NCBI GenBank assembly: GCA_013397695.1
Contig: VYZI01000287.1
Span: forward strand, 1-64,000
DNA from: Centropus unirufus
Taxonomy: Eukaryota; Chordata; Aves; Cuculiformes; Centropidae
Direction of reading: 5' to 3'
DNA: 64,000 nt
Positions 34,522 to 47,335 of this stretch are shown here, one piece after another. The notes beneath the pieces are model-generated. The model did not search any database and was not told where the DNA came from. It was given only the letters and a program-made list of their open reading frames with translations. A program made the position numbers and the translations under genes. Position 1 is the first letter of the stretch; every line of letters starts with the position of its first letter.

Positions 34522-37500
34522 CTGAAGGACAGGGCAGAGCAAAACAAAACAAGCCAAAATCAAATCTGTTAGCCGTGTTAACCAATTTTTTGCCTCTCCA
34601 GCTGGCTCCTCGAAGTAAAATAGTGGCTCCTTCTCCATGCCACTTCAGAGAGTTCCCAGGAACTTCACATGCTTACAGCTACGCTAAAGACCATGGCTGC
34701 ATAGCTAAACCAATACATGCTCCCTATAAAATAAAGGGTTCCATTTTTTTTTTTTGTCAAAACAATTAGCAAACACAAACTTGGCAGAAAATACCCCTTT
34801 TCAAGGCTGTTCCTTGTTTTTTTTCACACTGATGAAAGATAAAAGGTGCTCCTTAAAGTTTGGGGCATTACCTTGTAAGGGATATAACAACTCAGTAAGA
34901 CAAAGTGAAAAATGAGGTAGATAATGTAACAATAATAAATTATCTTGACATTCACTTTCTTTATGGTCCTTCAAGGGTCATTGTTCCCAATTTACTAAAG
35001 GAACTACATCATCAAAATTTTTCTTCAATTATCATTTTTTTTTCTTTCTGCAGTACTGCAAATAGAACAACTTTCCTTACGCTAGGCACAATATTACATT
35101 TCCACCTTTTAACTCAAAAGAAGTCTGTCAGCATCCAACTAAGTCTGCAAAAAGTTTTAGGCACCTGTTTGCTTTCACATGCAACTCAGGTATGCAGGAA
35201 AATAATTTTTCTGGTAAGAGCTGCTAGGCATGTATTAGCTCATCTAGCTCATGCCTCCGAAATTAATGGTGAGTGTCACTGAAGTAAAAATACAGCAGTA
35301 GACGATTTTGAGAGACTATGTTTAGTGTAATCCACTTCCAAGGAAAGCTGCCTGAATTATTCAGCAGCAGGGAGGTTTACTAAGGCCTTTAATTTTAAGC
35401 TACAATGATATGAGAAAAAAAATTGCGGGAGAGCATAGTGAGGCTAGAATGAAGACCTATATACAACATATAATGACAAGAAATGTCAGTCCCAAAGCTC
35501 AAATTTTCTCCTGGAAAATTTGGAGTGGTGTGTGAGCCTGGAGACAAGCAGGCAGGTCAGGCATGGCAAGGTCTAGCTCTGACAGCTCCTGCAAGGCAGG
35601 CACACTGGAGTGTGGCTGCAGCTTGCTAAACCTTGCTCCCTGGCTGACACAATTCACTCCGGCTCCTGCCCAGGCACCCGAATCTGAATCCAGGAGCAAC
35701 TGCATATTGCATTCCTGAATCCCATAGTAAATCTTGGGGGCTTGAAGGTCACCTTCACCACCAAGGGCTTGATCCTGCAGGTTGCTGCGAGGCATCCAGG
35801 ATGAATGGTGGTCCATGTGCAGAGCACCACATCCTGCAATTAACAGTTCAGGTATGTCCCAACTCCTCCCCAGGCCGCTCTATAGTCGTCGCATGACCAA
35901 GTAAGCTAGCAAAGCCTGGTGTGGGGTGTCTCAAACCTGACACATGCTCTAAGGAATGTGTTCAGGAGCATTTGCTTCAGTGAAAATATCAATACGATCT
36001 CTCTTATTTACCCCGTTGCCTATTTTCACAAAAAACTGCAATATGTTTTAGGATTTTGGAGACCTTTCCCTCTTTGTTAAATACGGCTGAAACTGCATGG
36101 TGGTTTGTAAGCTGGAGGAGATGTCAGGAAGACACAAAGATGCCACCATGGAAACAGCAGGGCTGCGTGGGCATACAGGGAGCAGATCTGACACAATGCT
36201 GCCTGTTTCTGGCCATATGTTTTGGCTTTAGTGCGCTCCTGACAGGCCTCCTCACCTGCCAGGGTCACCAAGCACCTCCTGTCTACCTCTTCTCTTTCAT
36301 CTTGCCTGCAACTTGGATGGTGCACCCCTTGTTGAGTGGAAACACCACGCCAGGGATAAGGCGACTGAAAAAGAAATGCAAGCAGGAGGACAGAAATGCT
36401 GCTAAGCACCTCCAGCTCAACGGATGAATTAAATAAGACCATTTAATTTATCTGTCAATGGGCAGATAGAAGCTGATGGCATATATTGCCTCGCATGGTC
36501 AGGCAGCAAATTGGGCATCTATGTTTTTAGCCTGTTTTTCTATGGAAACAAAGCTTCTTTGATTACACTGTACATGTACCCATGTCTGCCCAAGTGTTGT
36601 CTCCTCAACAAAAACCTGCTGGCAGATTTCACTCTGACTTGACAGAGGGTATAGGTTTTAGAGACAATCAAGTGTCTATATGCTTCCCGTGAGTATGCGA
36701 CAGCCCAGAGGGAAGAGGATCTGTAGTGGCTCCAAAAGTAAGAAAAGCTGCAGAGGTCAGATCGTGTTAGATATCAGAGATATCACACGTTCTCCAAGCT
36801 TCTCGTGCCTGGCAGCCACAAGGCACAAACCTACTGGGTGCCTGCCCTCAGTGCTGGGGGTGCTCATGCATCCGCTCCTTGTCCTTGTGCAGCTCGTGTG
36901 AGGAATCCCCTAACAAACTGCTCTCAGCATGTTTTTTTTAGATCAGGTTGGATAAACAGAGGTAGGTACAACTTGCAGGCATCACCCCTCTAACTAGAAT
37001 TTCATTTACGTTATTCTGTACATGTACTCCTGGTTTCATCCACACAGTGTCACTGTAAGGAGCAAAAATGAAAGTGTCAGCACGCTTCACTTTTCTGCTT
37101 GGATGTGAATATTCACTCAGTAGTTCCTATCACTGATAGCTTTTTGGTTTTTACTTTTCAGTGATAATAGTGCATAAGGGGCATGCTGTTAAGCAATGAT
37201 TTTCTAAATTGTTTTAAAATATGATTCAAATTAAAACATAATACAGCAATCTTTGCATGCCAACTTTTCCCACAAAACTGGGACGATGCTATCCATTCTA
37301 ATCAGTTAACTGGAATGTACCTCAGGATCTGAATATGGACAATTAGACAATTCGTCTATGGTTTTCTTCAGGACTTGCAAGACCTCAACATTCATTGGTC
37401 TCTGGAATGCTTTCCCTTCACATCCTTTCACTCAATAATGAACCCAACTAACTTCTCCTAAGTACACACACACAAAAGGGAAGAATTTATTTCTGATTCC

Positions 37501-38564
37501 CCAAAAATGATGAAAATATGCCCTGAAACAAGAAATACAACTACCAACACTATTATTGATTACCACAATATCTAGACCTGTAGAGTCTCTCAGAGTATAT
37601 GCTTTACACTTTAAAAACTTAAGTAATCTTAAAAAGGGTTAACATTGCTATTATGGAAGTCAAAGACTAAAATAAAATGGGAAATTGTTTTATCTATTTT
37701 TCTGTGGCTTCTTTTCTCAGTTGACTCTGCCTCAGTGAGGGTGTTGCCTGTCTCACTTCCACTTTTGCTTCTTCAGGCCCTAGTATGATTCCATGGCGTT
37801 TTTCTGGTCTTTTAACAAAAAGTTTTAACTCAGAATATAAGAAAAAAAAAAGATATTTTATAGGTTATTATGTTCCACACACCCTGTTCAGCTCTGGGCT
37901 GAGCTGGCAAGATGCAACAGTACTGACTGAGGTGTCCACCTGAGGCTCGTGCCACAGCTTCAGATACGCCTGCTACAAAGATCTCTTCTTCTGTTGGCAT
38001 GTTAACCTAACTGAGCTGCTCTCCAAAAAAGCATCCCGTTGTTATTTAATTGTCAGTCACATGTGTATTTCAAAACCTGATGAGTCACTTGGTGTTTCTC
38101 TAAGCAAAGCACATCTGCAAATTGCACATGCTTTCCAAAAGCATGCATTTCAGAGATGTTCCTCAAGTGAGAAGAAACCAAACTTGGCTTTAAAGAAAAT
38201 ACACTGACAGCTCTGAAACCATAACAGGATTAGACTTTTCTTTATAGCTCATACAGTAAAATCAATCAGATATGGATTTTAGCATATGAGATAAAAAGTT
38301 TACTCATAATATACTTCATACAGATTTTCAACTTGAGAATATAGTACCCATGAATGAGACCCACATTTACCTGGAAGTCATTTCAAAGGAGCTATTATAG
38401 TCTATCCAGCCAATTATTCTCAGACTAAAATTTCTAAGTAGGTTTGACTTGATGGACCATAATGACTCAAGAAAACTCATTAAACACTCTGTCTTGTCAA
38501 TGGTGCTTGCATAATGTCAGCAGAGACAGGGCATGACCCTGTACTCCTAGGGGGTAAAAAATAG

Positions 38565-38615
38565 CCTGTTGATTTTAATGGGAACTTTATCTGACTGAAG
38601 GAGCTGAGGAAGGAG
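38565..38615 (+). repeat. Possible remnant of the same ancient amniote repeat
   Basis: CCTGTTGATTTTAATGGGAA, then CTTTATCTGACTGAAGGAG, resembles 'CATTGACTTCAATGGGAGCTTTGCCTGAGTAAGGA'. It is a short match only. Confidence 0.4.
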
Positions 38616-39154
38616 ACTGCATGAAAGATCTCTATTGTTTGCATGATCTTCTAAGAACCGGGCCAGACCCTCAATCTAAAGGCTACAACAACCCTGAAGA
38701 AGTCATTATAGGTGAGAAAATGAATGATTAAAAACATTTTAGAAAGTAATTTGAAAATTGCTGTTTTTCAACACTAGCCCCATTGCTCAGGAGGCTTTAT
38801 AGAAAAATTACTGGTGAGCCTATGAGTTATGAATCCTGAGCAAAAGGTGACAATTGATGTTGTCATAGCAAACCTCCTTGCAGAAGGAACTATATATAAG
38901 TGGACTGTTAGATAACACTGTAAAGCAATGAGATGCTAATGCATTACAGTTTATTACTGAGCAGATGCTAAGTGATGGCAACGTGCAGCAGAGTTCCTAA
39001 CTCTTGGCTGAAAGCAGCAGCGTCCACCAGAGCACAAGGCAAGTCATATTTAGCACCTGTGATCATGATTTTCTAGTCAAATGCAACAGGTCATTGGCAG
39101 AAGGGAGGGAGAACTATGACAAATTGTGATCTTCTTCTCATCTCTATTTATATC

Positions 39155-39435
39155 ACAGGATCATAGAATGGTTGTGTAGGAAAGTACCTTAAAGATCATC
39201 TAGTACCAACTTCCCCACTATGGACAACAACACCCCTCACTAGTCGAGGTTGCTCAAAGCCCCATCCAACCTGGCCTTGAGCAACACCACCAGGAATGGG
39301 GCATCCACAACTTCATTGGACAAACTGTTCCAGTGCCTCGCTGCCCTCTCAGTAAAAAATATCATCCTATCACTGCACTCCCTGATAAAGAGACCTTCCC
39401 CATCTTTCCAATAGGCAATTGCCTTTCCTGTAGGC
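39155..39435 (-). mobile_element. CR1 LINE 3' end fragment, minus orientation
   Basis: The minus strand encodes the last part of the CR1 polyprotein (FFTERAARHWNSLSNEVVDA, then LKARLDGALSNLD and a stop). It then has the CR1 3' untranslated end with GATGATCTTTAAGGT and the ATTCTATGATCCTGTGAT tail. It is a short copy of about 280 bp in the 6042-bp KLHL14 intron. Confidence 0.95.
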
Positions 39436-40563
39436 AAAATATCGCTAATTTTATTAGTTCACTCAGTTTCAACGTAGAACATCCTCAGATTTGGTCCACT
39501 TGTGCTTTTTCATGCAGTGGAACAGTGCAGTATTTTTGGTGACTAGCACTGCACATGGGTCTCCATGTAGACTTAGGTCAACCAAAATGAACTCTGAAAA
39601 AAGACTGCTCAAAAACTCTATGGACTGACATCTTTCCTCTGCAAGTTTGAAAGGAAATTTCATTACACACACCTAAAATTGCAAGTTTTCGCGGAGTTCA
39701 ATATATTGATGACTGTCAGACCCCTTAACATCAGGGGCAGCCAACAGAAAAAGAGCTACAATATCGACGCCACATGGAATAAGGAAGGTGTCTTCAAACG
39801 ACAGCGTGAGATCTCTTGTACATTAGATCCATGAGAAGATGTGTGTTGAACTGAAGGGCTGACACTGAATGCTCTTTTTTAAAAAAAACCCCAAACATTA
39901 TGACAGGATCTTTTGCCTTTTATATTCTTCTTTGGAAACATGCACTATTCAGTTAAGATTTGGAGGATTTTTTTACCTGCCAAGGTAGGATTTGGGATCC
40001 GGGGTTCAGTTTATGTCACCATTACCAGTCATTGCTCAAGTCTACATGCACCTCTGCTCCTTGGTATGCAGTTAAGATTATGCTACTCTAATACGCATTA
40101 GCCGACAGCAACTTCAAACAAAGACCACCTGCAACTGAGAGCCCTCTGACAAGGTCATGTTGAAGGGAGGTCTTCACGGCTGGCGTGGTGAAACAGGACA
40201 GGGTCAACATGTGAAGGTTTCATCTGACTATACTGCTTATTTACTGCAAACTCGTCATGATGCTTCAGTCAGGGAACATGACAGGACACTATGGAGACTT
40301 CAGAAAAATCCTTCAGACCGTACTTAAGCAACCAGTAATTGCATGAAGTCCATGGTTATTTTGCATGAGTTAGCACTGCATCTGGAATTTTGAATCTGAG
40401 AAGTTAAAAAAAAATAAGGAGACAAAAGGGACGCAAATGCATGCTGCAGTTTTATCTAGTATTTTCAGTGCCTCCATAGGCCTCCTTACTCCCAGAACTA
40501 AGGCAAATTTCATCTGCTCCTAGGATGATAAAATATATTGAAAAACATGTAGCAGGTTTTTAC

Positions 40564-40642
40564 CTCTCTTGCATGGGTGGAAGTTGTATCCAGCTGTTAA
40601 ACCTGGGATCGTATCGGCTAACAAAGTTTGTACTGTGTTTCC
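40564..40642 (-). CDS. KLHL14: KLHL14 coding exon (kelch blade 2, C-terminal half)
   Basis: This 79-bp exon lies between the acceptor TTTACAG and the donor GTAAAA. It is entered in phase 1, completing the Gly codon begun in the previous exon, and left in phase 2 within an Arg codon. It encodes GKHSTNFVSRYDPRFNSW followed by IQLPPMQER, the YDP-x-x-x-x-W end of a kelch repeat and the linker to the next blade. The exon is too short to be found by an ORF length threshold. It was located by translating the minus strand between its neighbours, and the phases agree on both sides. Confidence 0.95.
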
Positions 40643-42479
40643 CTGTAAAGATAGATTATTTTGACACTCAGCTGTTTGTTTCATGTATTTAACATCATGA
40701 TCGTAATATATATTACATATACTTCATAAGTTGACAGCTTTTATGCAGGGTTCCCCCTTTTACAACAATGTATGATTACACTATGTGTACAGTAATAATT
40801 CAATAAATGGGGCACTGCAAGGTTTGAATTAGCAATTGCTAGCGGTAAAAGCAGACAGAGATTATTCTTGTTCTCTGTAATAAGATCTTGAAAAGTGTAT
40901 TTAAATTTACTTATGGATGCTGTGGTACTTTTACAGGCATAATAAATCACAGCATTAAATAAAATTACCGCCCAGAAGAGGGCATCCCCACAGTATTTTT
41001 ATGACTAGAGTATTTTGTGTCAGGTAAAAAAGAATACAAAGGGAGAACAGAATATGCACCTTTCTTTCTCCTCACATCATCTCTATGTGAAACACATTAA
41101 AAAAATCTTTGTGCAAAGAATTGGGAGCTGTATCAGCATGGGGTATGCAGTGTTTGCACTAGATGGTTTATTCTACCACGCACTTTCAATGTTAAGTTAG
41201 AAGGAATTACACATGTGCATCAAAGGGGGAATACAATCTTAAGAGTTTTATTCCTAGCGTGTTAGCTAAAATATGAAACATGAGCAACATACAATAGCTA
41301 AATAGCTAATCCCTGCTGACAAGCCCAAGAACTGTATTCATGCCTTCACGATATTAAGATTTCACCTTATTTTACATGCAGATTGACATCAAAGCAAGAA
41401 AACTGAAGCAAGAGAGTGTATGGCAATTTCCTGTAACACCTGAGACTTCAACAGATGAGGATCTTGGAAACAGAAACCTTTGTTTATGTATGTGTGACTA
41501 AAAAATTGAATTAGAGGCTTCACAGGCCACCAGAATAACCCGACTGCATATGTCACAGTTCTATAAATGGTCACTGGGTATTCTAAAAGGTGAATATTTT
41601 TGCATTGGAGAAGCCTCCATAGGATTGGCTTGCTTTCCTTGTTTCATTCCACACTTACTTCAGCATGTGTAAACAGACCATCAAGATTTCAAGGAAGAAT
41701 AATGATGCAGCTAGCATTTATATTCATAATAATTTAAGATCATGTTCTACAAGGAAACAGAGAAAGAAAACATGTTGACCACTATGTCTGGAAGTAAACT
41801 CATTCCCTCGCTATGTTAAAAGCATGTCCCATATGAGGAGGGTAAAGGACCAGACTGATGAATAATGCAGCATTTCCTTTCAAATCCAGCGTGGTGCCTA
41901 GCAAGGACCAAAGACCTTTATGCTGAGCACCACTCTAACTCTTCTCAAGACATAGGGTTGAGATCCCCATACACTTAAAGGAAACTGGTCATCTTGTCAC
42001 TGAGTTAGTGAAATGGGGCTTTGCTTGTTCCCTATGTAATTACTTGAGCCTATACAGATAATTTAGAAAAAGAGACACTAAGACCTATAGATTTAATAAA
42101 CTGTACGATCACTGACAGCAGGCTTCTTGCTGGTTTTAGGTCTCACTGTTTAGGACATGTATTAATATATTTCTACTGCAGAAAGCAGGATTTCAAACCA
42201 ATGTAAGTACTAATCATAAGTTTGAACTTCTAGTAGCTGACATCAATGCAGCCATACTCACTACACCTTTCAGAGTTACGTGGGACTTCAGTGATCACTG
42301 GTTGTAGAGCGGCTTTTTAATTATGCCATGGGCACCTTGGCCTCCTAATATAGCATGTGTCACACACACATTCACTACAAATATCACTTATGTAGAAGGC
42401 TGTATAGCACAAGGTAGAAAGAGAAGGGTTTAGTAAGCCTAAAGTGGGAATATAGGATACAAATCTGGTTACTTCACAG

Positions 42480-42895
42480 GAAAGGAGATGAAATCAAATG
42501 AGAATAGGCACAAAGAAGAGCTACTATGATGACAAGAAAATCAGAAATTTTATCTTACAGCAGAAGACAAAGAACTTGGCTTGTTGTACCTAGGAAAACA
42601 AAGGCCGAAAGAGGATAGGAGTGCTGTCTATAATACCTCAGAGGAACAAATCTCCAGAAGGGGAAAAACTATTACACTAAAGGACAACTTTGGAATGAGA
42701 ACTAAGGGATGTAGGCAAAGAATACATTTTACTGGAAATTAGAATAAAGTTTGTAGTCATTTTCAGCAATTGGTTTCTGTAACAGACTTCCAGCAGGAGA
42801 AGGGGCTAAAAAACCAACAGAATTTTGAATGGAGCTTAGAATACTTACAAAATGAGACTATATGATGCCTGTAGTGGCAAGAAAATTACTTGATG
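42480..42895 (+). mobile_element. Ancient CR1 LINE 3' fragment, plus orientation
   Basis: Blocks match the 3' part of an old CR1 subfamily in order. TTGGCTTGTTGTACCTAG and AGGCCGAAAGAGGATA lie at 42575-42620. TTTTACTGGAAATTAGAATA lies at 42728. AGACTTCCAGCAGGAGAA lies at 42784. ATGATGCCTGTAGTGGCAAG lies at 42862. It runs antisense to KLHL14, in the 4439-bp intron. No reading frame survives. Confidence 0.82.
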
Positions 42896-43574
42896 ACAAA
42901 CTTAAGCTGCCTGGCGTAACTGGTTTGACTCCAGTTTAATTTTGGAATTCAGTTTGCAAGACAGCTGTGTCTATTATTTTGCCTTGCTCATCAGTCAAGA
43001 TCTTTACACGTAAGGAAGGACCTGCCCGAATGTAGAAGCTGTAATAAACGATCTGAAATGGGGATTAGCAAATTAGGACAATGGGACAAAAGGATGCAGA
43101 GTTTGCTGCTGTGCTCTCTTCAGGAAGCTCTCTGCAGCAATGCCAAAAGACAAAGGACTCTGAAGATTATAAAGGTTGGTCTTAATCCCTGCCTGTGTTC
43201 TGCCACCTGCTCTCATTGGCATTACTTGAGCAGGGATCCTTTGTGAGTGGAAAGGAATAGCCATAAGAAGAGAAAAAAATGTCTCCCAGACACTCTAGGT
43301 TATCAAGAGGTCATAGGACAAGAGCCCACCTGGCTTCTCAAGAACCTGCAGGTCTGATGGCTAAAGAAATGCACGCGCTGGAAAAATACCTGCCATGTTC
43401 TCATTCAAATCAAAAGCCTTGCAATGCTCTCAGCAAGACAGTTCCATCTAGGTCCACATGAAGCCCCTTTTGTCTTATAAGGACAGCAGACAAGGGTCTT
43501 CACATAAATTGAATTCAGTGAATGAGAGAAGTTCCCATGTAACTACTCATTTAAAGCAAGCCAATTTCAAGTAA

Positions 43575-43645
43575 GAACTAGCTGAATCTCATAGGATAAG
43601 AACTGAAAAGAACTGAAAAGAACTAGCTAGTCTCACAGGATAAAG
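43575..43645. repeat. Small local tandem duplication
   Basis: An AACTGAAAAG unit occurs twice in a row (about 43601-43620). It is bracketed by two related blocks, AACTAGCTGAATCTCATAGG and AACTAGCTAGTCTCACAGG, each followed by ATAA. It lies in the upstream-most visible region between KLHL14 exons. Confidence 0.7.
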
Positions 43646-45081
43646 TTTATGATTTTCAGGTGCACTTTTTGTGGCAAGAAAGACCCATTTTTCTTGATCA
43701 GTGTAAGCAATGCTCCTACCTCTTTTATTCCTACCTTCTCCACAGACAAATCACAGCTCTGTTATTCACAGAACAAGGAAGCTTTTAGGCATCCTATGGC
43801 AACGCCTTCAGCTCAGAAGTTGAGCTAGATAACGTCAGACCTAAGGTACCATCCATCCTACAGCTGTGTTTGACTTCTATCTTAGATGCAGGATATGTAT
43901 CCACTCTTACATCTCGCCATCATCTTGCAACTCTGTTTCCACATCTTTAGACTAGGGGTATTTCTAGTTCCTTTCTTTCATCCTTTGTTTGATGTGGCTA
44001 TTTATTTATAAACTGACTGGAACAAGGTCTGCTTCTTATTATCCATGTGCCACCAAGCACAACAGGGACCCTCAGTTGCTGCATGTGGCTGATGCTCCTA
44101 AAAATAATTATCATTAATGATACCATGCTATCTCCTGTTTCACATAAAAGACATCCAACAATGGAACTGAAGGGTTCTTCTCTTAAGACGTTATGGTGAT
44201 ATTTTTAACTACACCGGAAGCATTCTTATAGGGTGGACTGGATTGTTTGTCTCACGTTTTAGGAAGTGAACAGATGTAACAATTTTCTATAATTTGGTTT
44301 AGTGCAGATGCTGAAATGGGGCATTCACAATAAAATATATGCAGTATATGTAATTTCAGCTGGATCCTCTGGTGTTTTAAACTAAAGATGTGTACCTGCA
44401 AGCTGTTTTATGGTTTCTCAGTCATAATTATCTCTGTTACACAGACTGCTACAACTACAACTCTTTCTTCGTGTGCAAGCTTTTTAACAATGTCTTGACA
44501 ATTTTGTGAATTTTGCAAGGCATAGTATTTTCCTTTTGCTTTGCTCAGAAGCCTGTTAAATTGTTTAATTTCTCTTTGCGGTAAATTTATGAAGTAATCA
44601 AATCAAAGAAGGTAGCAGCAGATAATCTATATGAGAAGCTCTTGCACAAGACTAAAAAAAGGACCAGTTTAAGAATCTCAGAGTCTAGATAATTAACACA
44701 TTAACAACCTTAGCTGCAAGTATCAGATTTGACAATAGAAAGGAAGCATTCATCTACTGCAATTGCATTATTATATTATGACTGGAAGGAGACTGGAAAT
44801 GAAGGTTAAAATTCTTAACAGCTGCTGCCTGGTGCATGCACTTTAGAGAGTCTGTTCTGCTGCCTGTAGCATTTCTCAAGGGATGTGGGAGCTGATGAAT
44901 GATGGAGATGCTAATGCTAAAGTACCAGGTATTTATTACATGTATATCTAAATCTAGCCTTTACTAGTTTTAATAATTAGGCTGAGGGTCCTCAAAATCC
45001 CTTGCTAATGACTACATCAGCTGATGGACGGACAGAGAGGAAGGCAGATGCTGCCCATTCCTTTGAATATTCAGTACATAC

Positions 45082-45171
45082 CATTAGGGTTCCATTGGTC
45101 TTCTCCTCCCAACACAAACAAGAAGTTTTCCACTTCCACAACACAGTGATGGGCACTGTTATATGGCATAA
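45082..45171 (-). CDS. KLHL14: KLHL14 coding exon (start of kelch blade 2)
   Basis: This 90-bp internal exon is flanked by the acceptor CTTGCAG and the donor GTATGT on the minus strand. It starts in phase 2 and ends in phase 1. The translation includes MPYNSAHHCVVEVENFLFVLGG and then EDQWNPN, which is the inner strand and GG doublet of a kelch blade. The preceding exon should end with the first base of an Ile codon. I searched the minus strand upstream for the expected Tyr-Tyr-Asp-Asp-rich exon and did not find it in the window. The neighbouring unrelated reading frame of 64 codons over the same bases is a shadow. Confidence 0.95.
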
Positions 45172-46246
45172 CTGCAAGTAAAGCAAGAATTGTTTGTCAG
45201 CTCAGGGCACTGATTCCATCAAACACTTCCAAAGGTACAAAATAAAATGCTGGGATTACATCTTCATGAAATAATAGGGGAATGCATCACCCCAAGCATT
45301 GTATGTCCACTGAATTTGCAGCATACAAAGCCACACAGTAATCTTATGTTATTCAACCGTGCAAATAAATGAGGAGAAAGGATAGAATTCTGATCTCTCA
45401 GTACCCCCCACACCTGCTCAGCTGCCCTATATGTTGCTCTAAAAACAATTTGCAAAAGGGGATGAAGTTGCTCGATATTTTCCTGAAAATAAGCAGATGC
45501 TAGGAATCCTAGTATGCTAGCAAACATTAAAAAAACCTCAGCCCAGCTTTGTGCTCTGCTGGTAATGCTTCCATAAGAAAGAGTCAGTGTGTTCAGTAGC
45601 TTTCTATTACACAGCAATGAACAAGCTGCATTTCCGTACAGTTTTAAGTTTTTAAATTAAGGTCCTGCTGATTTAATGCCTTTTCAAATGTATACGCTTA
45701 ATTTCCTGTACAATGTCATTAGCAGCACAATCACACATTTTCTATCCATCTAATCAGGAAGCCCTTTGTTAACAAAGATCAAAACTGTGGCTTTAGGTTT
45801 TCAATATACTGTTTTTTGGAGGTGTTTGGATTACTATGGACCAACTACAGTCACAATAATCTATTTTTTAAATTTACATTCTCCACTGCTAGTGCTAAGA
45901 TACAAAAGCAAGGGCTTGCATATACATAACATGCACAGACTATTGCAAGTGTGCTATACAGTACTATTGTGATTCTATATGGTAAATGTAAACTCCCACA
46001 GCATTAGTTATCATACCACATAGAGTAATATTGGCTCAGTGACACCAGTAGGAAAAATGATGTCCTTGTTCAGCTCATCATATGGGCACCTTAAATCTAG
46101 GTGAGGACAAATGGGGAGGTGATGTGCATGTACAGGCAGGGAACTTATTGCTTGACACGGATCAACAGAGCACTTAGGAAACCAGTGCAGTGGGAAATCA
46201 ATATGACTCAGGGCCAGCTCTTACTTTGTGCTCTTTTGCCAATGCC

Positions 46247-46262
46247 AAAAAAAAAAAAAAAA
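46247..46262 (+). repeat. A16 homopolymer
   Basis: Sixteen consecutive A bases. No retroposed body or target duplication was recognised upstream, so it is listed as a simple repeat. Confidence 0.9.
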
Positions 46263-47276
46263 GAGGCAGCCTATCTCACACTTGGATTATTTTGGGTGAT
46301 ATATCTCTCATTTCATTTGTTTTATTATCTTTTATTTTTCTCTGAATGCAGTTGTGCAGTATGGCATATGCAAATAATAATAATAAGAAATACGCACAGC
46401 TTTGTTATTTAGGACACATTTCTTAAAGACCAAGTGGGCTCATTTAAGCTTTGTACTGCAGTTTTTGCCAAGGAAATGATGAATAAGTAAGGTACATTTT
46501 TAGTTTCTACTAAAGGTTGAATATCATTTTCATACTCTATGCTCTTACAAGTCATGTAAGTGAAGCAATTCTTAAACTGGGCAGCCAGGTACAATGAAAG
46601 TTCATTAATTAAGGTTATTTATTACTAGTATAATTTATATACCTGGGAAGTAAACCTACACTAGACACTACATAAGATTTTATACTACCTATAGACTTCT
46701 ATAGTGACATGAAAGAAGAAAAATATTTTTGTTATCTTTTAAGCCCCTATGCCATTTTTATCCCATTCTTAAATCTCAGACCTTTTCCCATTTAAAAATT
46801 CTCTCTCTCTAAAACCCACTACTTTCTTTGATTTTGTGGATGCTTGAATGAATTTGGGTCTCCCACAGGATATCTGCTGTCTTCCTTAGACGCATTTTGG
46901 GACCCCTCCTTTCAAGAAGAGACTCCCCAGGCTCAGTCCGTAGGGGCTGCAATTCTTACCTCATCCCATGTTCTATTATGGTTTCAAATTAGGTCCAAGC
47001 CAGTGGTTGTACTCTCAACTAGGCTCTTCCTTTGGTCACTCTGGAGATATCTAGCATTTAGCAGAAGAACTGTCTGCAAGTAGCACACATGCATATTTTT
47101 CCTGTGCTGTGTTTTCATTTTTTACAAACACTTTTGTTTATTTATCCTCCATACTGATACAAACAGGGCCAGTAGAGGAAGAAATTATATTTTAAGCTTT
47201 TCTGCTGTTCCCATGCATATAAACTATGCAATAAGACTCCCACACTTACGATGATAATTAAACCTTGAAAACTAAG

Positions 47277-47335
47277 GGCTTAATCCTGGTTCCTACTTAA
47301 CTTGATGGCAACATTCCCACTGATATGGGATTGGG
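47277..47335. repeat. Remnant of an ancient palindromic amniote repeat
   Basis: The order CTTAATCCTGGTTCC, ACTTGATGGCAACATTCCC, and GGGATTGGGCC resembles the common sauropsid motif 'GATCCTG...CATTGAAGTCAATGGC...TCCCATTGACTTCAATGGG...GGGCC'. I do not know a secure family name. It lies in the upstream KLHL14 intron. Confidence 0.45.

Larger units (their letters stand above)
27605..45171 (-). other. KLHL14: KLHL14 gene, 3' part (six coding exons plus 3' UTR)
   Basis: Six minus-strand exons join in one frame with matching phases (90, 79, 191, 159, 158 and 141 bp, the last including the stop) to give a kelch propeller C-terminus ending PYNK. I recognise it from memory of vertebrate KLHL14, a protein of about 628 residues with BTB, BACK and six kelch repeats. 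KLHL14 (Printor) is known as a partner of the ER-linked ATPase torsinA, and BTB-kelch proteins are often substrate adaptors for cullin-3 ligases. Seen here are five kelch blades with their GG doublets and downstream Trp residues. The first blade, BACK and BTB exons are not in the window. Visible introns are 4439, 6042, 185, 3125 and 469 bp. The family call is near certain. The paralogue call rests on the motifs MPYNSAHH and NHLKG and the PYNK end. KLHL32 was considered and judged less likely. Confidence 0.88.

Noticed and set aside
27605..45171. Assignment of the gene to KLHL32
   Set aside because: KLHL32 was my first thought. The MPYNSAHH start and the VPYNK end fit KLHL14 better from memory, and the MMS22L gene expected next to KLHL32 was not seen on the left.
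45264..45617. Minus-strand 117-codon frame just upstream of a KLHL14 exon
   Set aside because: The position suggested the preceding exon, but it lacks the expected kelch motif and the acceptor for the next exon follows a clean intron boundary at 45172.
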